The notes beneath the pieces are model-generated. The model saw nothing but the letters and a program-made list of their open reading frames with translations. It had not been told where the DNA came from and did not search any database. Of a stretch of 64,000 bases of DNA, positions 47,101 through 56,909 are shown piece by piece. Location of the stretch: NCBI GenBank assembly GCA_964016885.1, contig OZ024740.1, forward strand, positions 4,549,836-4,613,835. Direction: 5' to 3'. The DNA comes from Eledone cirrhosa (taxonomy: Eukaryota; Mollusca; Cephalopoda; Octopoda; Eledonidae). Within the stretch, counting starts at the first letter, position 1; the number at the start of each line of letters is the position of its first letter. The translations under genes were made by a program, and so were the position numbers.

Positions 47101-50100
47101 GTATGGGTTAGAAGGTTTCACTAGAGGGAACAGAGCTGGTTGTGTGGGTTAGAAGGTTTCACCAGAAGGAACAGAGCTGGTTGTGTGTGTTAGAAGGTTT
47201 CACTAGAGGGAACAGTGCCGGTATTGTGGGTTAGAAAGTTTCACTAGAGGGAGCAGAGCTTGTTGTGTGGGTTAGAAGGTTTCACTAGAGGGAGCAGAGC
47301 TTGTTGTGTGGGTTAGAAGGTTTCACTAGAGGGAACAGAGCTGGTTGTGTGGGTTAGAAGGTTTCTCCAGAAGGAACAGAGCAGGTTGTGTGGGTTAGAA
47401 GGTTTCACTAGAGGGAACAGTGCCGGTATTGTGGGATAGAAAGTTTCACTAGAGGGAGCAGAGCTTGTTGTGTGGGTTAGAAGGTTTCACTAGAGGGAGC
47501 AGAGCTTGTTGTGTGGGTTAGAAGGTTTCACTAGAGGGAACAGAGCTTGTTGTGTGGGTTAGATTGTTTCACTAGAGGGAACAGACCTGGTTGAGTGGGT
47601 TAGAAGGTTTCACTAGACGCAACAGAGCTGGTTGTGTGGGTTAGAAGGTTTCACTAGAGGGAGCAGAGCTTGTTGTGTGGGTTAGAAGGTTTCACTAGAG
47701 GGAACAGAGCTGGTTGTGTGGGTTAGAAGGTTTCACTAGAGGGAACAGAGATGGTTGTGTGGGTTAGAAGGTTTCACTAGAGGGGGCAGAGCTGGTTGTG
47801 TGGGATAGAAGGTTTCACTAGAGGGAACAGAGATGGATGTGTGGGTTAGAAGGTTTCACTAGAGGGGGCAGAGCTGGTTGTGTGGGATAGAAGGTTTCAC
47901 TAGAGGAAATAGAGCTGGTTGTGTGGGTTAGAAGGTTTCACTAGATGGAGCAGAGCTGGTTGTGTGGGTTAGAAGGTTTCACCAGAGGGAACAGAGCTTA
48001 TTGTATGGGTTAGAAGGTTTCACTAGAGGGAACAGAGCTGGTTGTGTGGGTTAGAAGGTTTCACTAGAGGGAACAGAGCTGGTTGTGTGGGTTAGAAGGT
48101 TTCACTAGAGGGAACAGAGCTGGTTGTGTGGGTTAGAAGGTTTCACTAGAGGGAGCAGAGCTTGTTGTGTGGGTTAGAAGGTTTCACTAGAGGGAACAGA
48201 GCTTGTTGTGTGGGTTAGAAGGTTTCACTAGAGGGAACAGAGCTGGTTGTGTGGGTTAGAAGGTTTCAATAGAGAGAACAGAGGTGGTGGTGTGGGTTAG
48301 AAGGTTTCTCTAGAGGGAGCAGAGCTTGTTGTGTGGGTTAGAAGGTTTCACTAGAGGGAACAGAGCTGGTTGTGTGGGTTAGAAGGTTTCACTAGAGGGA
48401 ACAGAGCTGGTTGTGTGGGTTAGAAGGTTTCAATAGAGAGAACAGAGGTGGTGGTGTGGGTTAGAAGGTTTCTCTAGAGGGAGCAGAGCTTGTTGTGTGG
48501 GTTAGAAGGTTTCACTAGAGGGAACAGAGCTGGTTGTGTGGGTTAGAAGGTTTCACTAGAGGGAGCAGAGCTTGTGGTGTGGGTTAGAAGGTTTCACTAG
48601 AGGGAGCAGAGCTTGTTGTGTGGGTTAGAAGGTTTCACTAGAGGGAGCAGAGCTTGTTGTGTGGTTTAGAATGTTTCACTAGAGGGAGCAGAGCTTGTTG
48701 TGTGGGTTAGAAGGTTTCAATAGGGAGAACAGAGCTGGTTGTGTGGGTTAGAAGGTTTCACTAGAGGGAACAGAGCTGGTTGTGTGGGTTAGAAGGTTTC
48801 ACTAGAGGGAACAGAGCTGGTTGTGTGGGTTAGAAGGTTTCAGTAGAGGGAACAGAGCTTGTTGTGTGGGTTAGAAGGTTTCAATAGAGAGAACAGAGCT
48901 GGTTGTGTGGGTTAGAAGGTTTCACTAGAGGGAACAGAGCTGGTTGTGTGGGTTAGAAGGTTTCACTAGAGGGAACAGAGATGGTTGTGTGGGTTAGAAG
49001 GTTTCACTAGAGGGGGCAGAGCTGGTTGTGTGGGATAGAAGGTTTCACTAGAGGGAACAGAGATGGATGTGTGGGTTAGAAGGTTTCACTAGAGGGGGCA
49101 GAGCTGGTTGTGTGGGATAGAAGGTTTCACTAGAGGAAATAGAGCTGGTTGTGTGGGTTAGAAGGTTTCACTAGATGGAGCAGAGCTGGTTGTGTGGGTT
49201 AGAAGGTTTCACCAGAGGGAACAGAGCTTATTGTATGGGTTAGAAGGTTTCACTAGAGGGAACAGAGCTGGTTGTGTGGGTTAGAAGGTTTCACTAGAGG
49301 GAACAGAGCTGGTTGTGTGGGTTAGAAGGTTTCAGTAGAGGGAACAGAGCTTGTTGTGTGGGTTAGAAGGTTTCAATAGAGAGAACAGAGCTGGTTGTGT
49401 GGGTTAGAAGGTTTCACTAGAGGGAACAGAGCTGGTTGTGTGGGTTAGAAGGTTTCACTAGAGGGAACAGAGCTGGTTGTGTGGGTTAGAAGGTTTCACT
49501 AGAGGGAGCAGAGCTTGTTGTGTGGGTTAGAAGGTTTCACTAGAGGGAGCAGAGCTTGTTGTGTGGTTTAGAATGTTTCACTAGAGGGAGCAGAGCTTGT
49601 TGTGTGGGTTAGAAGGTTTCAATAGGGAGAACAGAGCTGGTTGTGTGGGTTAGAAGGTTTCACTAGAGGGAACAGAGCTGGTTGTGTGGGTTAGAAGGTT
49701 TCACTAGAGGGAACAGAGCTGGTTGTGTGGGTTAGAAGGTTTCAGTAGAGGGAACAGAGCTTGTTGTGTGGGTTAGAAGGTTTCAATAGAGAGAACAGAG
49801 CTGGTTGTGTGGGTTAGAAGGTTTCACTAGAGGGAACAGAGCTGGTTGTGGGGGTTAGAAGGTTTCACTAGGGGGAACAGAGCTGGTTGTGTGGGTTAGA
49901 AGGTTTCACTAGAGGGAACAGAGCTGGTTGTGTGGGTTAGAAGGTTTCACTAGAGGGAGCAGAGCTTGTTGTGTGGGTTAGAAGGTTTCACTAGAGGGAC
50001 AAGAGCTGGTTGTGTGTGTTGGAAGGTTTCACTAGAGGGAATAGAGCTGGTTGTGTGGGTTAGAAGGTTTCACTAGAAGGAGCAGAGCTGGTTGTGTGGG

Positions 50101-50517
50101 TTGGAAGGTTTCACTAGAGGGAACAGAGCTGGTTGTGTGGGTTGGAAGGTTTCACTAGAGGGAACAGACCTGGTTGTGTGGGTTAGAAGGTTTCACTAGA
50201 GGGAACAGACCTGGTTGTGTGGGTTAGAAGGTTTCACTAGAGGGAACAGAGATGGTTGTGTGGGTTAGAAGGTTTCACTAGAGGGAACAGAGCTGGTTGT
50301 GTGGGTTAGAAGGTTTCACTAGAGGGAGCAGAGCTGGTTGTGTGGGTTAGAAGGTTTCATTAGAGGGAACAGAGCTGGTTGTGTGGGTTAGAAGGTTTCA
50401 CTAGAGGGAACAGAGATGGTTGTGTGGGTTAGAAGGTTTCACTAGAGGAGGCAGAGCTGGTTGTGTGGGATAGAAGGTTTCACTAGAGGGAATAGAGCTG
50501 GTTGTGTGGGTTAGAAG

Positions 50518-50628
50518 GTTTCAATAGAGGGAACTGGTTGTGTTGGTTAGAGGTTTCACTAGAGGGAGCAGAGCTGGTTGTGTGGGTTAGGTTTCACTAG
50601 AGGGAACAGCTGGTTGTGTGGGTTAGAA
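50518..50628 (+). repeat. Run of shortened monomers, copy in Z2
   Basis: This is the second copy of the cluster at 43170, with the same four deletions in the same order. The only nearby difference I see is GAAGATTTC (about 50626) against GAAGGTTTC in the first copy. It shows that the whole cluster was amplified as part of unit Z. Confidence 0.9.
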
Positions 50629-51283
50629 GATTTCACTAGATGGAGCAGAGCTGGTTGTGTGGGTTAGAAGGTTTCACCAGAGGGAACAGAGCTTATTGTA
50701 TGGGTTAGAAGGTTTCACTGGAGGGAACAGAGCTGGTTGTGTGGGTTAGAACGTTTCACTAGAGGGAGCAGAGCTGGTTGTGGGGGTTAGAAGGTTTCAC
50801 TAGGGAGACAGAGCTGGTTGTGTGGGTTAGAAGGTTTCACTAGAGGGAACAGAGCTCGTTGTGTGGGTTAGAAGGTTTCACTAGAGGGTGCAGAGCTTGT
50901 TGTGTGGGTTAGAAGGTTTTACTAGAGGGAACAGAGCTTGTTGTGTGGGTTAGAAGGTTTCACTAGAGGGAACAGAGCTGGTTGTGTGGGTTAGAAGTTT
51001 TCACTAGAGGCAACAGAGCTGGTTGTGTGGGTTAGAAGGTTTCGCTAGAGGGAGCAGAGCTGGTTGTGTGGGTTAGAAGGTTTCACTAGAGGGAACAGAG
51101 CTTGTTGCATAGGTTAGAAGGTTTCACTAGAGGGAACAGAGCTGGTTGTGTGGGTTAGAAGGTTTCACTAGAGGGAACAGAGCTTGATGTGTGGGTTAGA
51201 AGGTTTCACTAGACGGAACAGAGCTGGTTGTGTGGGTTAGAACGTTTCACTAGAGAGAGCAGAGCTTGTTGTGTGGGTTAGAA

Positions 51284-51310
51284 GGTTTCTATATATAACT
51301 AGAGGGAACA
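51284..51310 (+). repeat. AT-rich 8-bp interruption (third of four)
   Basis: Z copy 2 counterpart of the site at 43901, at +7,383, again followed by TAGAGGGAAC and GTGCGGGTTAG. It confirms the Z duplication independently of base substitutions. Confidence 0.95.
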
Positions 51311-51537
51311 GAGCTGGTTGTGCGGGTTAGAAGATTTCACTAGAGGGATCAGTGCTGTTTGTGTGGGTTAGAAGGTTTCACTAAAGGGAACAGAGCTGGT
51401 TGTGTGGGTTAGAAGGTTTCACCAGAGGAAACAGATCTGGTTGTGTGGGTTAGAAGGTTTCACTAGAGGGAACAGTGCTGGTATTGTGGGTTAGAAAGTT
51501 TCACTAGAGGGAGCAGAGCTTGTTGTGTGGGTTAGAA

Positions 51538-51564
51538 GGTTTCTATATATAACTAGATGGAACA
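51538..51564 (+). repeat. AT-rich 8-bp interruption (fourth of four)
   Basis: Z copy 2 counterpart of the site at 44155, at +7,383, followed by TAGATGGAAC. It is the last barcode before unit Z ends near 51621. Confidence 0.95.
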
Positions 51565-51621
51565 GAGCTGGTTGTGTGGGATAGAAGATTTCACTAGAGG
51601 GAGCAGTGCTGTTTGTGTGGG

Positions 51622-51949
51622 TTAGAAGGTTTCACTAGAGGGAACAGAGCTGGTTGTGTGGGTTAGAAGTTTTCACTAGAGGCAACAGAGCTGGTTGTGT
51701 GGGTTAGAAGGTTTCGCTAGAGGGAGCAGAGCTGGTTGTGTGTTGTTAGAATGTTTCACTAGAGGTAACATTGCTGGTTGTGTGGGTTAGAAGGTTTCAT
51801 TAGAGGGAACAGAGCTGGTTGTGTGGGTTTGAAAGTTTCACTAGAGGGAGCAGAGCTGGTTGTGTGGGTTAGAAAGTTTCACTAGAGGGAACAGAGCTGG
51901 TTGTGTGGGTTAGAAGGTTTCACTAGAGGGAACAGAGCTGGTTGTGTGG
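51622..51949 (+). repeat. Transition segment between zones
   Basis: Eight or so monomers link unit Z to the last zone. They include GAAGTTTTCACTAGAGGC and TTTCGCTAG monomers that repeat a pair seen at about 43610-43670 and 50995-51050, then the first TGTGTTGTTAG monomer (one base longer than normal) with GGTAACATTGCTGG at 51771. The TTGCTGG site recurs at 52713, 57673 and 61156. Confidence 0.8.
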
Positions 51950-54900
51950 GTTAGAAGGTTTCACTAGAGGGAACAGACCTGTTTGTGTGGGTTAGAAGGT
52001 TTCACTAGAGGGAACAGAGCTGGTTGTGTGGGTTAGAAGGTTTCACTAGAGGCAACAGAGCTGGTTGTCTGGGTTAGAAGATTTCACTAGATGGAGCAGA
52101 GGTGGTTGTGTGTTGTTAGAAGGTTTCACTAGAGGGAACAGAGCTGGTTGTGTGGGTTAGAAGGGTTCACTAGAGGGAACAGAGTTGGTTGTATGGGTTA
52201 GAAGGTTTCACTAGAGGGAGCAGAGCTGGTTGTGTTGGTTCGAAGGTTTAACTAGAGGGAACAGACCTGTTTGTGTGGGTTAGAACGTTTCACTAGAGGG
52301 AACAGAGCTGGTTGTGTGGGTTAGAAGGTTTCACTAGAGGGAACAGACCTGGTTGTGTGGGTTAGAACGTTTCACTAGAGGGAACAGAGCTTGTTGTGTG
52401 GTTTACAAGGTTTCACTAGAGGGAACAGAGCTTGTGTGGGTTAGAAGGTTTAACTAGAGGGAACAGAGCTTGTTGTGTGGATTAGAAGGTTTCACTAGAG
52501 GGAGCAGAGCTTGTTGTGTGGGTTAGAAGGTTTCACTAGAGGGAGCAGAGCTGGTTGTGTGGGTTAGAAGGTTTCACTAGAGGGAACAGAGCTGGTTGTG
52601 TGGGTTAGAAGTTTTCACTAGAGGCAACAGAGCTGGTTGTGTGGGTTAGAAGGTTTCGCTAGAGGGAGCAGAGCTGGTTGTGTGTTGTTAGAATGTTTCA
52701 CTAGAGGTAACATTGCTGGTTGTGTGGGTTAGAAGGTTTCACTAGAGGGAACAGAGCTGGTTGTGTGGGTTAGAAAGTTTCACTAGAGGGAGCAGAGCTG
52801 GTTGTGTGGGTTAGAAAGTTTCACTAGAGGGAACAGAGCTGGTTGTGTGGGTTAGAAGGTTTCACTAGAGGGAACAGAGCTGGTTGTGTGGGTTAGAAGG
52901 TTTCACTAGAGGGAACAGAGCTTGTTGTGTGGGTTAGAAGGTTTCACTAGAGGGACAAGAGCTGGTTGTGTGGGTTGGAAGGTTTCACTAGAAGGAGCAG
53001 AGCTGGTTGTCTGGGTTAGAAGATTTCACTAGAGGGAGCCGAGCTTGTTGTGTGGGTTAGAAGGTTTCACCAGAGGGAACAGAGCTTGTTGTATTGGTTA
53101 GAAGGTTTCACTAGAGAGAACAGAGCTGGTTGTGTTGGTTAGAAGGTTTAACTAGAGGCAACAGAGCTGTTTGTGTGGGTTAGAAGGTTTCACTAGATGG
53201 AACAGAGCTGGTTGTGTGGGTTAGAATGTTTCACTAGAGGGAGCAGAGCTGGTTGTGTGGGTTAGAAGGTTTCACTAGAGGGAACAGAGCTTGTTGTGTG
53301 GGTTAGAAGGTTTCACTAGAGGGAGCAGAGCTTGTTGTGTGGGTTAGAAGGTTTCACTAGAGGGAGCAGAGCTGGTTGTGTGGGTTAGAAGGTTTCACTA
53401 GAGGGAACAGAGCTGGTTGTGTGGGTTAGAAGATTTCACCAGAGGGAACAGAGATGGTTGTGTGGGTTAGAAAGTTTCACTAGAGGGAGCCGAGCTTGTT
53501 GTGTGGGTTAGAAGGTTTCACCAGAGGGAACAGAGCTTGTTGTATTGGTTAGAAGGTTTCACTAGAGAGAACAGAGCTGGTTGTGTTTGTTAGAAGGTTT
53601 CACTAGAGGCAACAGAGCTGTTTGTGTGGGTTAGAAGGTTTCACTAGATGGAACAGAGCTGGTTGTGTGGGTTAGAATGTTTCACTAGAGGGAGCAGAGC
53701 TGGTTGTGTGGGTTAGAAGGTTTCACTAGAGGGAACAGAGCTGGTTGTGTGGGTTAGAAGGCTTAACTAGACGGAACAGAGCTGGTTGTGTGTGTTAGAA
53801 GTTTTCACGAGAAGGAACAGAGCTTGTTGTGTGGGTTAGAAGGTTTCACTAGAGGGAACAGAGCTGGTTGTGTGGGCTAGAAGGTTTCACTAGTAGGAAC
53901 AGAGCTGGTTGTGTGGGTTAGAAGGTTTCACTAGAGGCAACAGAGCTGGTTGTGTGGGTTAGAAGGTTTCACTAGAGGGACAGTGCTGGTTGTGTGGGTT
54001 AGAAGGTTTCGCTAGAGGGAACAGAGCTGGTTTTGTCGGTTAGAAGATTTCACTAGAGGGACAGTGGTGGTCGTGTGGGTTAGAAGGTTTCACTAGAGGG
54101 AACAGAGCTGGTTGTGTGGGTTAGAAGGTTTCACTAGAGGGAACAGAGCTGGTTGTGTGGGTTAGAAGGTTTCACTAGAGGGAGCAGTGCTGGTTGTGTG
54201 GGTTAGAAGGTTTCACTAGAGGCAACAGAGCTGGTTGTGTGGGTTAGAAGGTTTCACTAGAGGGAACAGAGCTGGTTGTGTGGGTTAGAAGGTTTAACTA
54301 GAGGGAGCAGTGCTGGTTGTGTGGGTTGGAAGGTTTCACTAGAGGGAACAGAGCTGGTTGTGTGGGTTAGAAGGTTTCACTAGAGGGAGCAGTGCTGGTT
54401 GTGTTGGTTAGAAGATTTCACTAGAGGGAGCAGTGCTGGTTGTGTGGGTTAGGAGGTTTCACTAGAGGGAACAGAGCTGGTTGTGTGGGTTAGAAGGTTT
54501 CACTAGAGGGAACAAAGCTGGTTGTGTGGGTTAGAAGGTTTCACTAGAGGGAGCAGTGCTGGTTGTGTGGGTTAGAAGGTTTCACTAGAGGGAACAGAGC
54601 TGGTTGTGTCGGTTAGAAGATTTCACTAGAGGGAGCAGTGCTGGTTGTGTGGGCTAGAAGGTTTCACTAGAGGGAGCAGAGCTTGTTGTGTGGGTTAGAA
54701 GGTTTCACTAGAGGGAACAGAGCTGGTTGTGTGGGTTAGAAGGTTTCACCAGAAGGAACAGACCTGATTGTGTTGGTTAGAAGGTTTCACTAGAGGGAAC
54801 AGACCTGTTTGTGTGGGTTAGAACGTTTCACTAGAGGGAACAGAGCTGGTTGTGTGGGTTAGAAGGTTTCACTAGAGGGAACAGAGCTGGTTGTGTGGGC

Positions 54901-56909
54901 TAGAAGGTTTCACTAGTAGGAACAGAGCTGGTTGTGTGGGTTAGAAGGTTTCACTAGAGGCAACAGAGCTGGTTGTGTGGGTTAGAAGGTTTCACTAGAG
55001 GGAGCAGAGCTTGTTGTGTGGGTTAGAAGGTTTCACTAGAGGGAACAGAGCTGGTTGTGTGGGTTAGAAGGTTTCACCAGAAGGAACAGACCTGCTTGTG
55101 TTGGTTAGAAGGTTTTACTAACTAGAGGGAACAGACCTGTTTGTGTGGGTTAGAACGTTTCACTAGAGGGAACAGAGCTGGTTGTGTGGGTTAGAAGGTT
55201 TCACTAGAGGGAACAGAGCTGGTTGTGTGGGCTAGAAGGTTTCACTAGTAGGAACAGAGCTGGTTGTGTGGGTTAGAAGGTTTCACTAGAGGCAACAGAG
55301 CTGGTTGTGTGGGTTAGAAGGTTTCACTAGAGGGACAGTGCTGGTTGTGTGGGTTAGAAGGTTTCACTAGAGGGAACAGAGCTGGTTTTGTCGGTTAGAA
55401 GATTTCACTAGAGGGACAGTGGTGGTCGTGTGGGTTAGAAGGTTTCACTAGAGGGAACAGAGCTGGTTGTGTGGGTTAGAAGGTTTCACTAGAGGGAACA
55501 GAGCTGGTTGTGTGGGTTAGAAGGTTTCACTAGAGGGAGCAGTGCTGGTTGTGTGGGTTAGAAGGTTTCACTAGAGGGAACAGAGCTGGTTGTGTGGGTT
55601 AGAAGGTTTCACTAGAGGGAACAGAGCTGGTTGTGTGGGTTAGAAGGTTTAACTAGAGGGAGCAGTGCTGGTTGTGTGGGTTAGAAGGTTTCACTAGAGG
55701 GAACAGAGCTGGTTGTGTGGGTTAGAAGGTTTCACTAGAGGGAGCAGTGCTGGTTGTGTGGGTTAGAAGATTTCACTAGAGGGAGCAGTGCTGGTTGTGT
55801 GGGTTAGAAGGTTTCACTAGAGGGAACAGAGCTGGTTGTGTGGGTTAGAAGGTTTCACTAGAGGGAACAAAGCTGGTTGTGTGGGTTAGAAGGTTTCACT
55901 AGAGGGAGCAGTGCTGGTTGTGTGGGTTAGAAGGTTTCACTAGAGGGAACAGAGCTGGTTGTGTCGGTTAGAAGATTTCACTAGAGGGAGCAGTGCTGGT
56001 TGTGTGGGTTAGAAGGTTTCACTAGAGGGAACAGAGCTGGTTGTGTGGGTTAGAAGGTTTCACTAGAGGGAACAGACCTGTTTGTGTGGGTTAGAACGTT
56101 TCACTAGAGGGAACAGAGCTGGTTGTGTGGGTTAGAAGGTTTCACTAGAGGGAACAGACCTGGTTGTGTGGGTTAGAACGTTTCCCTAGAGGGAACAGAC
56201 CCGGTTGAGTGGGTTAGAAGGTTTCACTAGAGGGAACAGAGCTGGTTGTGTGGGTTAGAAGGTTTCACTAGAGGGAACAGAGCTGGTTGTGTGGGTTAGA
56301 AGGTTTCACTAGAGGGAGCAGTGCTGGTTGTGTGGGTTAGAAGGTTTCACTAGAGGCAACAGAGCTGGTTGTGTGGGTTAGAAGGTTTCACTAGAGGGAA
56401 CAGAGCTGGTTGTGTGGGTTAGAAGGTTTAACTAGAGGGAACAGTGCTGGTTGTGTGGGTTAGAAGGTTTCACTAGAGGGAACAGAGCTGGTTGTGTGGG
56501 TTAGAAGGTTTCACTAGAGGGAGCAGTGCTGGTTGTGTTGGTTAGAAGATTTCACTAGAGGGAGCAGTGCTGGTTGTGTGGGTTAGAAGGTTTCACTAGA
56601 GGGAACAGAGCTGGTTGTGTGGGTTAGAAGGTTTCACTAGAGGGAACAAAGCTGGTTGTGTGGGTTAGAAGGTTTCACTAGAGGGAGCAGTGCTGGTTGT
56701 GTGGGTTAGAAGGTTTCACTAGAGGGAACAGAGCTGGTTGTGTCGGTTAGAAGATTTCACTAGAGGGAGCAGTGCTGGTTGTGTGGGCTAGAAGGTTTCA
56801 CTAGAGGGAGCAGAGCTTGTTGTGTGGGTTAGAAGGTTTCACTAGAGGGAACAGAGCTGGTTGTGTGGGTTAGAAGGTTTCACCAGAAGGAACAGACCTG
56901 CTTGTGTTG
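51950..56909 (+). repeat. Higher-order repeat T, copy 1 (4,960 bp)
   Basis: The first copy of a 121-monomer unit shows a constant +4,960 offset across its length: TGTCTGGG (52066 and 57026), TTGCTGG (52713 and 57673), GCCGAG (53038 and 57998), GGCTTAACTAG (53761 and 58721), GGTCGTG (54069 and 59029) and TTTTACTAACTAG (55113 and 60073). Nested inside are a 451-bp (11-monomer) repeat (GCCGAG at 53038 and 53489), a 1,355-bp repeat (GGTCGTG at 54069 and 55424) and a 779-bp (19-monomer) repeat (AACAAAGC at 55866 and 56645). Its subtypes (CAGTGCTGG, CTAGTAGGAAC, GAACGTTTC, GAAGATTTC) are largely its own. Confidence 0.9.
55111..55130 (+). repeat. 4-bp insertion monomer (TTTTACTAACTAG)
   Basis: TTTCACTAG is changed to TTTTACTAACTAG, a C-to-T change plus a 4-bp tandem doubling of ACTA, making a 45-bp monomer. 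Sisters at 60073 and 63311 mark the other two T copies; both of those have GAAGATTTT before it where this one has GAAGGTTTT. Copies 2 and 3 are therefore more closely related to each other here. Confidence 0.93.

Larger units (their letters stand above)
44239..51621 (+). repeat. Higher-order repeat Z, copy 2 (7,383 bp)
   Basis: The second Z copy begins in the middle of a monomer run with the GCAGTGCTGG/TTGTATGGTTAG pair and ends after the second TATATATAA monomer. It lacks the 205-bp duplication present in both Y copies: the distance from TTGTATGG to GAGGATGTGG is 1,427 bp here against 1,632 bp there. It gains monomers near 46240 and 48400-48600. GATGGATGTG monomers are at 47832 and 49062, 30 monomers apart, where copy 1 has 24. 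The right junction at about 51621 returns to ordinary monomers and opens the last zone. Confidence 0.86.

Noticed and set aside
51715..51735. CENP-B box in the TTTCGCTAG monomers
   Set aside because: The motif NTTCGNNNNANNCGGGN is met only in its left half (TTCG, then A at the right spacing); the essential CGGG is GAGC here. The same holds for the other TTTCG monomers.
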